This document shows positions 1 to 8,798 of a DNA stretch of 64,000 nucleotides, piece by piece. How positions within the stretch are numbered: the stretch's first letter is position 1; each line of letters begins with the position of its first letter. A program made the position numbers and the translations under genes. Below the pieces are notes generated by a model, which made no database searches, was not told where the DNA came from, and worked only from the letters and a program-made list of their open reading frames with translations. This stretch comes from Kamptonema sp. UHCC 0994 (GTDB lineage Bacteria > Cyanobacteriota > Cyanobacteriia > Cyanobacteriales > Microcoleaceae): positions 29,245 through 93,244 of the forward strand of contig NZ_JARFTR010000271.1 of the NCBI RefSeq assembly GCF_029167235.1, written 5' to 3'.

Positions 1-1
1 A

Positions 2-409
2 GAAGCAGCTTTTGACGCGCGAGATCCCGATTTACAAGCTAAGATCGGGGTGCTTACTGGTGGGATGGGTGTTGATACCAGTATTTTAGCAGTACCGAGC
101 GAAAAAGCCTTTTTTCAAGCTCTTGACTGTACCCGCAAAGGCGGGAAAATTCTATTTTTTGCCGAGTTTCCTGACGAGGTAGAAATTCCGATTAATCCGA
201 ATGTACTCTATCGCAGAGAAATTGATTTGATGGGCAGTTATAGTTCATCTTTTCGGGTACAATCTCTGTCTGCTGATATAGTATTTAATAAGCGGATTGA
301 TGTTGATGCTTTAATTAGCGATCGCTACCCTCTGCAAGACTTGAGCAAAGCAGTAGAACTTGCAGTTAAACCCACAGCAGATACTTACAAAATTCTGCTT
401 TATCCTTAA
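2..409 (+). CDS. Zinc-type alcohol dehydrogenase (MDR superfamily), C-terminal part
   Basis: The frame is open from the first full codon at position 2, so the gene begins before the window and only about 135 C-terminal residues are seen. The segment carries the end of a Rossmann domain (GGKILFFAEF) followed by the typical MDR C-terminal return to the catalytic domain, with the 'I.G.YS' strand (DLMGSYSSSF) and the closing KILLYP. This resembles sorbitol/threonine dehydrogenase-like oxidoreductases. The zinc-binding part is outside the window, so the substrate cannot be judged. An internal GTG at 50 is not a credible start because the homologous fold begins earlier. Confidence 0.7.
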   Translation, partial: EAAFDARDPDLQAKIGVLTGGMGVDTSILAVPSEKAFFQALDCTRKGGKILFFAEFPDEVEIPINPNVLYRREIDLMGSYSSSFRVQSLSADIVFNKRIDVDALISDRYPLQDLSKAVELAVKPTADTYKILLYP

Positions 410-410
410 A

Positions 411-456
411 TTGGTTAGTTGTTAGTTGTTGGTTGTTAGTTGTTAGTTGTTAGTAG
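411..456. repeat. STRR heptamer run (TTGTTAG type)
   Basis: Imperfect head-to-tail copies of the 7-mer TTGTTAG/TTAGTTG directly after the dehydrogenase stop. Related heptamer runs occur at about 700-720 (AGTTAAC type) and 783-825 (CAACTAA type). The 416-base gap from 410 to 826 therefore holds STRRs plus two MITE-like elements and no gene that I can support. Confidence 0.85.
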
Positions 457-460
457 AATT

Positions 461-551
461 AGGACTTGCACGCGCCTCACGTAACGCCGCCATCTTGGCG
501 GTGACTTGACCGCCAGGATGGCGGCGTTACGTATACTTTTGTGTAAGTCCT
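461..551. repeat. MITE-like palindromic element, copy 1 (91 bp)
   Basis: Terminal inverted repeats AGGACTT and AAGTCCT bound an interior hairpin with arms CGTAACGCCGCC and GGCGGCGTTACG around a second inverted GGCGGT/ACCGCC. The same architecture recurs at 28307-28396 and, degraded, near 20385, 21864 and 17678. No coding capacity. The length, termini and dispersal suggest a miniature inverted-repeat element; the source transposase is not in the window. Confidence 0.8.
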
Positions 552-595
552 GTAGAATGTAGGATGGGTAAAGTGCACTGCAAACCAACTCTTTC

Positions 596-684
596 AGGAC
601 TTACGCACTGTACTATAAACCCATGCTTGAGATTGCTTCCCTGCGGTCGCAATGACATAATTACGCTGTCTCTAGGCAAGTCCT
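596..684. repeat. MITE-like element with the same ends but a different interior (89 bp)
   Basis: Starts AGGACTTACGCAC and ends GGCAAGTCCT, the same termini as the element at 461-551, but the interior is a different repeat (GAGATTGCTTCCCTGCGGTC, then GCAATGACA). The two elements stand 44 bp apart. Confidence 0.65.
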
Positions 685-826
685 ATCTTTATTAACAGTT
701 AACAGTTAATAGTTAACAAAATTTTGTTATCGATTGCACTAAGTTATCCACCTATCCTACAATTAATTAAGTGGATAAACCACCAACAACTAACCACCAA
801 CAACTAACAACTAACCACTAACAATA

Positions 827-1354
827 ATGACAAAAAAAGGTTTGATTTTATGGTTTACTGGACTAAGCGGTTCAGGGAAAACAACAATTAGTAAAGCTCT
901 AGAAACGGAACTGAAAGCCAGAGGTTGTAAAGTAGAAATATTGGATGGCGATGTTGTCAGAACGCATCTGTCAAAAGGATTAGGTTTTAGCAGAGAAGAC
1001 CGCGATACTAATATTCGCCGCATTGGATTCGTAGCTCATCTTTTGTCACGGAATGAAGTTGTGGCAATTACCGCAGCCATCAGTCCCTACAGAGTGGTAC
1101 GCGACGAGATTCGAGTAATGGAACCTAACTTTGTTGAAGTATATGTAAAAGCTTCTCTGGAAATCTGCGAAGCGCGAGATGTAAAAGGGTTGTACGCTAA
1201 GGCGAGAGCAGGCGAAATTAAGGGATTTACTGGCATTGACGACCCTTACGAAGAACCCCTCAACCCTGAGATAATTTGCTCTACAGCAGAGGAAAGTGTA
1301 GAGGAAAGTGTTCTTAAAATTCTCACCAAACTAGAGGAGTTAGGTTACATTTGA
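827..1354 (+). CDS. cysC: Adenylyl-sulfate (APS) kinase
   Basis: Phosphorylates adenylyl sulfate to PAPS in the cytoplasm, feeding sulfate reduction and sulfotransferases. The 175 residues are normal family length. Visible are the P-loop GLSGSGKT at residues 12-19, the APS-kinase stretch [20 protein letters not shown] at about 51-70, SPYR near 86-89, and the lid motif [19 protein letters not shown] at about 118-136. The ATG start follows directly on an STRR run, so the promoter must be in or beyond the repeats. The next genes concern polysaccharide export, which would fit PAPS supply for sulfated exopolysaccharide, but that link is inference; the gene could equally serve general sulfur assimilation. 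Confidence 0.95.
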   Translation: MTKKGLILWFTGLSGSGKTTISKALETELKARGCKVEILDGDVVRTHLSKGLGFSREDRDTNIRRIGFVAHLLSRNEVVAITAAISPYRVVRDEIRVMEPNFVEVYVKASLEICEARDVKGLYAKARAGEIKGFTGIDDPYEEPLNPEIICSTAEESVEESVLKILTKLEELGYI

Positions 1355-1396
1355 GTTTGATGGGCAAAATGAGGCTAAAAGCTAAAGGCGATCGCA

Positions 1397-2950
1397 ATGA
1401 TAACCAATCAGACAATAAATATCGTCAAAAGTTTAATAGCATCAACTCTGATGGCAGCGATACCTACGGCTGGCTACACCTACGCATCTTCTCCTAGTGT
1501 AGCCCAGTTGCCACCTCCCCCTCCTCCTTTGCCCGTGCCCGCACCATTTCCCGTTCCCGTACAGCCTGCCATCCAAACCTCTGAAGCATACACTTTAGGA
1601 GCAGGCGATCGCATTCAAATTGACATCTTCAACGTCCCCGAATACAGCGGCCCCAACGGTCAGCACCAAATCCTCGCCGACGGTACTCTCAGTCTCCCCT
1701 TAATCGGCAACCTCGGCGTTCAAGGCATGACCTTAGAACAAGCTGCTGACGAGATTAAACAGCGATATGGCAAATACCTCAGACGGCCGGTAATTACCCT
1801 GAAATTGCTCGCACCGCGACCTCTACAAATCGCCATTGCCGGCGAAGTTCACCGTCCCGGTTCTTATACAGTATCCCCCTCATCTGGCCCCGGTGGCTTC
1901 GCAGAGCAAGTAGGAACTCAACTTCCAACAGTCACGCGGGCCCTGAAAATGGCCGGCGGTATTACCCCCTCCGCCGACGTTCGCCAAATCAAAATCCGTC
2001 GGCCTCAACGCGGCGGGCCAGAACAAATTATTAATGTCAACCTGTGGGAATTATTGCAGAGTGGTGACTTACGTAGTGATATTACCTTACGAGATGGAGA
2101 CGCTATTTATATCCCCACTGTCACTGATATTAACCGCGAAGAAAACCGCACTTTAGCAAATGCAAATTTTTCCTCAGAAAGTAATGAAGCTATTAATATT
2201 GCAGTAGTCGGTGAAGTGGCCCGTCCCGGTACTTACACTCTAGGTAGAGATATTCAAACCAATCAAATCACAGCCATCGAGGCTAATGGAAATCAAACAC
2301 TGCTCAGCTCAAACGAACCTCCACCAGACACTAGCGGGCCAAGCACTGTTACTAAAGCAATTAAACTAGCTGGAGGCATTACGCAACAAGCCGACATTCG
2401 CCAGATTCAAGTTCGCCGCATCACCCGCGCCGGCACGGAACAAACGATTAGTGTTAATCTTTGGGAACTATTACAGGCGGGAGATATAACCCAAGACGTA
2501 ATGCTGCAACAGGGAGATACTATTATCGTCCCGAAAGCAGATAATACAAACTCGATTGAAAATGCAGAAGTCGGAAATTCCAGCTTCTCTCCAGATACAA
2601 TTAATATTAGCATAGTTGGGGAAGCGATCAGACCAGGAGCTATTGCTGTCCCGCCGAGCACTTCTTTAAATCAAGCCTTATTAGCAGCCGGAGGATTTAA
2701 TAAAGCACGAGCCGATATGAGTTCAGTAGAATTGATTAGATTGAATCCGAACGGTACTGTTTCCCGGCGGACTATCTCTATTAATTTTGAGGCGGCGGTG
2801 AATGAAGAAACTAATCCTTTGCTTCGCAGTAATGATGTAATTATGGTAAAACGATCCGGTCGTGCGGCTTTCTCAGATAGAGTAGGTGGAACTATCGCTC
2901 CTTTAAGTCCATTCTTGGGAATACTAAGAGTTTTTGATTTATTCCGATGA
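1397..2950 (+). CDS. Wza-like polysaccharide export protein with repeated SLBB domains
   Basis: Probable outer-membrane/periplasmic exopolysaccharide export protein (Poly_export/SLBB family). The N-terminus has a signal-like hydrophobic stretch (residues about 8-30) followed by a proline-rich spacer. The Poly_export domain begins at YTLGAGDRIQIDIFNVPEY (about 65-83). Beta-grasp SLBB units follow; two are clearly duplicates of each other (each with the pattern 'KAIKLAGGIT..ADIRQIQVRR' then 'NLWELLQ.GD'), and a third lies near the C-terminus. At 517 residues it is longer than Wza of Escherichia coli (about 380) because of the duplication. No lipobox cysteine is visible, unlike classical Wza. 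The Wzc-like gene 126 bp downstream is the expected partner. Confidence 0.85.
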   Translation: MITNQTINIVKSLIASTLMAAIPTAGYTYASSPSVAQLPPPPPPLPVPAPFPVPVQPAIQTSEAYTLGAGDRIQIDIFNVPEYSGPNGQHQILADGTLSLPLIGNLGVQGMTLEQAADEIKQRYGKYLRRPVITLKLLAPRPLQIAIAGEVHRPGSYTVSPSSGPGGFAEQVGTQLPTVTRALKMAGGITPSADVRQIKIRRPQRGGPEQIINVNLWELLQSGDLRSDITLRDGDAIYIPTVTDINREENRTLANANFSSESNEAINIAVVGEVARPGTYTLGRDIQTNQITAIEANGNQTLLSSNEPPPDTSGPSTVTKAIKLAGGITQQADIRQIQVRRITRAGTEQTISVNLWELLQAGDITQDVMLQQGDTIIVPKADNTNSIENAEVGNSSFSPDTINISIVGEAIRPGAIAVPPSTSLNQALLAAGGFNKARADMSSVELIRLNPNGTVSRRTISINFEAAVNEETNPLLRSNDVIMVKRSGRAAFSDRVGGTIAPLSPFLGILRVFDLFR

Positions 2951-3076
2951 GTACAAAATAAAAGTTAATTTACTAATCCTAGTCAAATTTCTCAACTCGA
3001 AACCGCGAACTATTGCCAGACCGATTAACAATCTGACTAACAATCTAAAATCCCCTTAAAAAGTTGTAGGTGAAAA

Positions 3077-5398
3077 ATGAAGCCAGAACCAAATTCACAA
3101 TTAACAGTAATTAATTCTCAGAAAACACAAGCATCACAGCCAAAATTAAATTCTGTTCTTTATCCAGACGAGTTTTACAGACAGCAAGATAAAACTGAAA
3201 TAGAACAGACAAGTATCTGGGATGTTTTTCGACGCAGAGCTATTCTAATTGTGGGAGTCACAGCCGCACTAACTACGGCAGTTTTTAGCTGGACTTTAAC
3301 TCAAACAAATGAATATGAAGGTAAGTTTCAACTATTAGTAGAACCTGTAATTACTGAAAACACCTTAGCAAAAATTTACTCAGGAGAGCTGAAATTACAA
3401 CCAGCCGCACCCGTCAATCAAGAAAAATCTGGCTTTGATTATAACTCTCAGATTCAGGTTTTGCAGAGTCCCCAAGTCATGTCTCCCATTATTAAACAAC
3501 TGCAAGCCAAGTATCCCGATATTGACTATAAAAGTCTGTTCGGAAAAACCACTGATAACGTCCAATTTGGAGAAGACAAACTCTCGATTAAACGCCTTAA
3601 TAATACCAAAATTTTAGAAGTGCGTTATCGCGATGAAGACCCGAAAAAGATCCAATTTGTGTTGGATAAAGTTGTTGAAGGCTATCGCCGTTACAGCCTG
3701 CAAGATGGCAAAACAGATATCCGCAAAAGCTCTGATTTTATTCAATCCCAAATTCCACTCTTGAGGAAACGAATCGACGGCGCACAAGCAGAATTACAAA
3801 AACTACGGCAACAATATAATTTTATCGATCCTCAAATCCAAACTCAACAACTTGCTCAGCAAATGAGTCAACTTCAAACTCAGAGGTTGGACACTCAAAC
3901 GCAGAAAAATCAACAGGAATTACTCTACAAAAACCTGGAAGCACAGCTAGGATTAGATCAAAAACAAGCATTGATGGCATCTGCACTTACCCAAGCGCCG
4001 CGCTATCAAGCTTTACTGACTCAATTGCAACAATTAGAAGCAAATATTGCGATTAATTTAGCTACTTATACTCAAGAAAGTCCGCAAATGCAATCGATGT
4101 TAGAGCAGCGCAAAAATTTGCTACCTTTATTACGACAAGAAGCTGAGCGAGTTTTGGGTACTGACTTAGGTAAAGTTAATCCACAAGTTTTGGCTTTTCA
4201 GGATTCTGTGCGGATGAAATTAATCGAGGAATTGGTGAATACTGCTAATCAAATTCAAGTATTAGGAGTACGCAACCAAGTTCTCGAACAAGCGGAAAAA
4301 CAGTTAAGTCAATACGCACAAGTTTTTCCTGTGGTTTTGCGCCGCTATGCTGATTTGCAACGGGATTTAGAAACCAGTAATAATACGCTGAATGGTTTAT
4401 TAGCCAAACAACAAGCTTTACAACTGGAAGCTGTGGGTGTCAAAGATGTGGCTTGGGATGTGATTGCTAAGCCAGAAATTCCTCGTTATCAAAATGGGGA
4501 GTTGATACCAGTTTCTCCAAATATGCCTTTGAATTTGGCTATAGGTGGAGTTGCAGGATTGCTTTTGGGGATGCTTTTAGCGCAGTTGGCGGAACGGTTT
4601 CAGCATAAGGTTTTCCACACGCCAGAAGAGGCTAAATATACTTTACAATTGCCTTTGTTGGGGGTAATTCCTGTTAGCGATAAAGTTTTGCGGCTTCCTT
4701 CTGCTGAGAATGCGGCGATTGATTTGGAAAATCCCCCTACTCCTACAAATGCCTTTCAGGAAGCTTTTAGATCGCTGAATGCTAATATTCGGTTGTTGAA
4801 TGTTGATAGTCCGATTCGGTCTTGTGCAATCACCTCTTGTCAAGTTGCAGATGGTAAATCTACTGTAGCGGTAAATCTGGCAATGGCGGCGGCGGCGATG
4901 GGTCAGCGAGTGTTGTTGGTGGATGCCGATTTGCGACGGCCGCAGGTGCATGAGATGTTATCCTTGCCAAATTGGAAGGGTTTGAGTAGCGTAATTAGTC
5001 AGGATTTGGATGTGGAAGAGGCGATCGTGCGATCGCCTATAGAGGATAATTTATTTGTGCTTCCATCTGGCCCATTTTTTCCCGATCCAACTAAGTTGCT
5101 TTCCTCTCGAAAAATGCAACATTTAATGGAGAATTTGTCAAGTAAATTTGATTTGATTATTTACGATACTCCGCCGCTTTTGGGTTTAGCAGATGCGAAT
5201 TTGTTGGGTGCTCATACTAATGGGTTAATGTTGGTAGTGGGATTGAATCAAACTGAGCGAGAGGCGTTGCTTTTGGCCTTAGAAGATTTGAAAATGGCTG
5301 GGATTCCGCTGTTGGGAATGGTGGCGAATGGGGATAAGGGAAGCAGGTATTATTATCAATCTTATGGTCAGAATTATTTTGAGCAAACATCGGCTTGA
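3077..5398 (+). CDS. Wzc/BY-kinase-like chain-length regulator (Wzz domain fused to a tyrosine-kinase-type ATPase)
   Basis: Polysaccharide co-polymerase controlling exopolysaccharide chain length and export at the inner membrane. Order: cytoplasmic N-terminus, TM1 at about residues 54-75, a periplasmic coiled-coil Wzz region rich in Q and L, TM2 at about 480-503, then a CpsD/CapB-type ATPase with a degenerate Walker A (VADGKST instead of PGEGKST), Walker A' VLLVDADLRRP and Walker B LIIYDTPPLLG. The tail is a tyrosine cluster (SRYYYQSYGQNYF), as in autophosphorylating BY-kinases. It forms a likely operon with the Wza-like gene upstream. Kinase activity is inferred from family resemblance. Confidence 0.9.
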   Translation: MKPEPNSQLTVINSQKTQASQPKLNSVLYPDEFYRQQDKTEIEQTSIWDVFRRRAILIVGVTAALTTAVFSWTLTQTNEYEGKFQLLVEPVITENTLAKIYSGELKLQPAAPVNQEKSGFDYNSQIQVLQSPQVMSPIIKQLQAKYPDIDYKSLFGKTTDNVQFGEDKLSIKRLNNTKILEVRYRDEDPKKIQFVLDKVVEGYRRYSLQDGKTDIRKSSDFIQSQIPLLRKRIDGAQAELQKLRQQYNFIDPQIQTQQLAQQMSQLQTQRLDTQTQKNQQELLYKNLEAQLGLDQKQALMASALTQAPRYQALLTQLQQLEANIAINLATYTQESPQMQSMLEQRKNLLPLLRQEAERVLGTDLGKVNPQVLAFQDSVRMKLIEELVNTANQIQVLGVRNQVLEQAEKQLSQYAQVFPVVLRRYADLQRDLETSNNTLNGLLAKQQALQLEAVGVKDVAWDVIAKPEIPRYQNGELIPVSPNMPLNLAIGGVAGLLLGMLLAQLAERFQHKVFHTPEEAKYTLQLPLLGVIPVSDKVLRLPSAENAAIDLENPPTPTNAFQEAFRSLNANIRLLNVDSPIRSCAITSCQVADGKSTVAVNLAMAAAAMGQRVLLVDADLRRPQVHEMLSLPNWKGLSSVISQDLDVEEAIVRSPIEDNLFVLPSGPFFPDPTKLLSSRKMQHLMENLSSKFDLIIYDTPPLLGLADANLLGAHTNGLMLVVGLNQTEREALLLALEDLKMAGIPLLGMVANGDKGSRYYYQSYGQNYFEQTSA

Positions 5399-5402
5399 GT
5401 TG

Positions 5403-5450
5403 GGCGGTTGAAATCGCAGCTACACAAACAAAGTCCGCCTACGCGGACTA
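5403..5450. repeat. Dispersed 48-bp repeat, copy A
   Basis: The segment from GGCGGTTGAAATCGC through CTACACAAACAAAG to the hairpin GTCCGCCTACGCGGAC recurs almost exactly at 63211-63258 (48 bp, three mismatches). The right end is a short stem-loop (AGTCCGC/GCGGACT), so it could also end transcription after the Wzc-like gene. No coding capacity. Confidence 0.8.
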
Positions 5451-5674
5451 AAGAATAAAAATGGTATTTACAAAGTCTTAATCAATAGTTTAAGATTTTA
5501 CAGAGATAGATACTTTGTGTCAAAAATGTTGAAAAAAAAAATCAACAAAGCGAACGCAGCAATAATAGATGGACAGCCTGATGTCCAAACTCCCATCGAA
5601 TACTCTTGATTACAACCCTAAAAATATCAACCGAGTCGCTCTCACAAGTCCTCAATCATATCAAGGTCTTAACA

Positions 5675-6004
5675 ATGAAAAATTTTACTCCAAAGTTTGA
5701 TCAGTTAGTCCGAGAAATTGTTGCAATTAATCAAGCTTGGAAAGTGTCAGATGAATTGTCTCTTAATTTGGGCAATTCGCTAAAAGACTTAAAAAATCGT
5801 TTACAGGTGCGCCTCCTACGCAGCTATGCGCCACAGGAAGTATGTCTGGAATTAGACACAACAACTGAAAGCGAAGAACTACTCTACAGTCTACGACTTT
5901 TGCACCCCATAGATAACCGTTGCTACGCGGAACATTTGCCCGTGCGCGTGGCTGAAGAATTATTGTCAATTGAAGAATTACAACAGTGGACAAGCACAGA
6001 ATAG
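5675..6004 (+). CDS. Small protein of unknown function upstream of the Zorya-like operon
   Basis: I do not recognise this 109-residue protein. It is soluble by composition (no membrane segment or signal), mainly helical in appearance, acidic toward the C-terminus, with an LDTTTESEELLYSLRLL core and an RVAEELLSIEELQQW end. The ATG at 5675 is preferred; an in-frame TTG at 5606 would add 23 residues with no homology clue. It ends 86 bp before the channel gene on the same strand, so it may share a transcript with it and act as a regulator or accessory part, but that is inference only. The frame has ordinary codon use and no internal stops. Confidence 0.6.
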   Translation: MKNFTPKFDQLVREIVAINQAWKVSDELSLNLGNSLKDLKNRLQVRLLRSYAPQEVCLELDTTTESEELLYSLRLLHPIDNRCYAEHLPVRVAEELLSIEELQQWTSTE

Positions 6005-6090
6005 TTGGGCTTTTAAACTGCTTATTTTGGCAATAGGGAATGATTGTATTAGTCAAGAGAATTTTAAATCAACGCTAGGAGAATAAGACA

Positions 6091-8127
6091 ATGGGTATTT
6101 ATAAACTATTTTTTGGGCAAGGTTGGGAACAAAGTATCTTTTTTTATCTTGCTGCTGTGGGGTTGCTCGTGTTTGCTATTGGGCTAGAGTGGAGTGATGT
6201 CCTGAAATATAAACGCAAACTCAAAAATAGCAATACATTTCTTCAACAGCCAATACCCCGCAGTCATTGGCGCTTTGTTCCTGGCATCCTGACTGCCATT
6301 GGCGTTTTGGGGACTTTCTACGGTATCACAGCAGGACTGGCTGACATCTCTCTAAATAATATTGGGGGGGATAGTCAAAACTTGCTGAAATCTAGTGTCA
6401 CCTTACTTGAAGGCATGAAAACAGCTTTTGCCACTTCGCTAGTAGGACTAGGTTCTTCTAGTATTTTCACATTATTTTTAGCTTATTGTGATGGGGAAAG
6501 GCGAAAAGCCAAAGACAGTTTGCGAAATGAATTAGCCAACAGGAACCCCGATGACAATCAAGGAGCATCTCAATCACTAGCTGACGCTGCAAAAAAAATG
6601 GGAGATGCTGCCGAACAGATGGGAACAAAATTTGCTGAATTGATAAAAATTCAGCGACAACTGAGTCCGCAAGCTATCGGTCAAGAAGTTGGAAATGTAA
6701 TGAAACCTGTGTTTCAAGAAATTCGAGTTGAATTAAAAGCACTGCGAGAGATTAAAGCGGATCAAGGTCAAGAGATACTCAGAAACTTAATTGAAGAACA
6801 GCGCGAACAGTTAATTAAACCGATAATTGGAGAACTAAGGAATAGTGCAACACTAACAAAAGGAGCCTCGGAAGCTGTCATGGATCTGAAAAATGAGCTA
6901 GGCGGTATTTCCCGCAGTTTATCAGAATCTATCGTTACCATTCAGCAATTCCAAGTAGATACTATCGGTCAACTTCAGCAATTTGCACTTAATTTAGAAT
7001 CAATTTTAGGTGAGTTCCGAACGGATACTAAAGATGTCCTTCAACAAGTAGCAACAGAAGTTAAAGAGGCAGTTAATCAAAGTATTGTAGCAATGAAAAA
7101 TCAGCAAAATGCCTTTGATGCAAGTGCCAAACAAGCGGCTACTACTTTTATCGGTATTCGCGAACAACTAGAAAAATCTCTGGAAACTCAGGCACAAATA
7201 CAACGGGATTCAATTCAAGAATTTCAAAACAGCAGCCGTGAAATTTTTGCCGAACAAAGTACAAATCTCAAACAAGTAGGTGAGGAAGCTTCCCAGGCGA
7301 TGATATTACAGCGTAATGCTTTTACCGCTAGTGCCAAACAAACGGCTGCTACTTTCAGAGGTGTTCGTGAAGAACTAGAAAAATCTCTGGAAACTCAGGC
7401 ACAAATACAACGGGATTCAATTCAAGAATTTCAAAACAGCAGCCGCGAAATCTTTGAGCAACAAGCTAACAATTTAAAGTTAGTTGGCAACGCAGCTTCT
7501 CAGCAGATGAATGAAGCCAGGGAAAACCTAACTGCTACCCTCACAAATATTGATAATGTGCTGCAAAATACTCGCCTGACTGTGCAGGAAGAGTTACAGA
7601 CGTTCCGCCTAAACTATCAAGCGGCTTTGCAAGAATTTTTTATGCAGCAAAATCAATTACTAGAGGGAACATTAGGCGAACAGCGCCAAGGTTTAGCTGA
7701 TGTAGTTACAAACTTTCAGAAAGTTTTTGAGGAAGAATATAATCGACGCAAAGATATCTCACAAGAAATGCAGGAAAGCCTGATAAAAATCAAGGAAACT
7801 ACCGCACAGGTGAACAAGTTCGCTCACGAAATTGGCTTGATTTCAGGTGAGCGGTTTGCACAACTGCAAGAGTTAGCTCGTACTATAGGTAAAGAAGCCT
7901 CCCATGTCGAAAAAGCTTACGAAAATTTGAGTAGAGAGTTCAATGGAGGTTTACAAAGCTGGAATCAAGAAATGATGGGTTATTTCCAGCGCAAATCTGA
8001 ATCAGACATGAAGTTTTTTACCCAAGCTGACGAAGCAACTGCAAGAGTTTGCAACCAATTAGTACAGGCAGCGAACTATTTAGTGGCAGCAGAAAGCACT
8101 CGCAGAAATAGCAACGAACAGGATTAA
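6091..8127 (+). CDS. zorA: ZorA-like MotA/TolQ/ExbB proton-channel protein with a long coiled-coil tail
   Basis: Five copies of ZorA form the motor channel of Zorya anti-phage systems, with a long cytoplasmic tail reaching into the cell. Three hydrophobic segments are visible: about residues 14-32, 63-82 and 109-131. The second carries the family motif VPGILTAIGVLGTFYGI; the third (KTAFATSLVGLGSS) fits the MotA/TolQ/ExbB pore helices. Residues about 140-678 are a Q/E-rich coiled coil without TM segments. A 69-residue unit is tandemly repeated in the tail (residues about 359-382 and 428-451 are near identical). RBS AGGAG lies 10 bases before the ATG. The stop is 2 bp before the ZorB-like start. 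A plain TolQ/ExbB protein would be about 230 residues, so the tail argues for ZorA. Confidence 0.83.
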   Translation: MGIYKLFFGQGWEQSIFFYLAAVGLLVFAIGLEWSDVLKYKRKLKNSNTFLQQPIPRSHWRFVPGILTAIGVLGTFYGITAGLADISLNNIGGDSQNLLKSSVTLLEGMKTAFATSLVGLGSSSIFTLFLAYCDGERRKAKDSLRNELANRNPDDNQGASQSLADAAKKMGDAAEQMGTKFAELIKIQRQLSPQAIGQEVGNVMKPVFQEIRVELKALREIKADQGQEILRNLIEEQREQLIKPIIGELRNSATLTKGASEAVMDLKNELGGISRSLSESIVTIQQFQVDTIGQLQQFALNLESILGEFRTDTKDVLQQVATEVKEAVNQSIVAMKNQQNAFDASAKQAATTFIGIREQLEKSLETQAQIQRDSIQEFQNSSREIFAEQSTNLKQVGEEASQAMILQRNAFTASAKQTAATFRGVREELEKSLETQAQIQRDSIQEFQNSSREIFEQQANNLKLVGNAASQQMNEARENLTATLTNIDNVLQNTRLTVQEELQTFRLNYQAALQEFFMQQNQLLEGTLGEQRQGLADVVTNFQKVFEEEYNRRKDISQEMQESLIKIKETTAQVNKFAHEIGLISGERFAQLQELARTIGKEASHVEKAYENLSREFNGGLQSWNQEMMGYFQRKSESDMKFFTQADEATARVCNQLVQAANYLVAAESTRRNSNEQD

Positions 8128-8129
8128 TT

Positions 8130-8798
8130 ATGTTTGATTTCAATAGTTTTCAACAGGAACCAGAAATAGAGGAAGAAGACTCTAACGTTTTGCTCTCGAT
8201 TGGCGATTTGATGTCAGGGTTGCTGATGATTTTTGCCCTTTTATTCGTTACCGTTCTCGTACAGCTAAAAGATCGGGAACAACCGCGCCGAGTTCTGATT
8301 GGCACTGTAGTTGGAGCTATGAAAGCCAATAATATTAAGGTAGAGGTTAACCCCGAAACTGGCGATGTGACCATTCAAGACAAGATTCTTTTCGATCAAG
8401 ATAGTGATGAATTAAAACCCGAAGGTAAAATATTTCTCAACCAATTTATTCCTGAGTACAGTCGTGTTATTTTCTCAGATCCTTCGTTTGATAAAGAAAT
8501 TACAAGAGTGGTGATTGAAGGACACACTAGCTCAACAGGAGATTACGACAGCAACTTAGAACTTAGTTTATTAAGGTCGCTTTCTGTTTCTAAATTTATC
8601 TTCTCGAATGAGCTTAATTTTCCAACTAAATCAGACTTGAGGCAGAAAATTATCGCCGCAGGTAGGGGGGAAATGGATGCGAATCAACAGAAAGATGACG
8701 CTAAAGATCGCAAGGTAACTTTCCGGTTTCAGTTTCGCGGTGAAGATTCTTTGCAATTTTTTCAAGAAAACCAATCTTTACAAAAAAATAAACCATGA
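8130..8798 (+). CDS. zorB: ZorB-like stator protein (TM helix plus OmpA/MotB peptidoglycan-binding domain)
   Basis: Partner of the channel protein: a dimer whose single TM helix carries the proton-relaying aspartate and whose periplasmic OmpA-like domain anchors to peptidoglycan. The N-terminal cytoplasmic stretch is acidic, followed by a TM helix at about residues 22-45 with Asp26 in SIGDLMSGLLMIFALLF, the same position and context as the essential aspartate of known ZorB. The OmpA domain covers about 85-200 with GHTSSTG (131-137), the N..LS..R pattern (Asn142, Leu145-Ser146, Arg149) and a closing DRKVTFRF. At 222 residues it matches ZorB rather than the longer flagellar MotB. It overlaps the next gene by 4 bases (ATGA), implying translational coupling. 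Confidence 0.85.
   Translation: MFDFNSFQQEPEIEEEDSNVLLSIGDLMSGLLMIFALLFVTVLVQLKDREQPRRVLIGTVVGAMKANNIKVEVNPETGDVTIQDKILFDQDSDELKPEGKIFLNQFIPEYSRVIFSDPSFDKEITRVVIEGHTSSTGDYDSNLELSLLRSLSVSKFIFSNELNFPTKSDLRQKIIAAGRGEMDANQQKDDAKDRKVTFRFQFRGEDSLQFFQENQSLQKNKP

Noticed and set aside
811..1023. 70-residue ORF opposite the start of cysC
   Set aside because: Antisense shadow of a clear gene.
6091..8798. Ordinary ExbB/ExbD or flagellar MotA/MotB pair
   Set aside because: The long coiled-coil tail, the ZorB-type N-terminus and the coupled EH-signature-like gene are not features of TonB-energising or flagellar stators.
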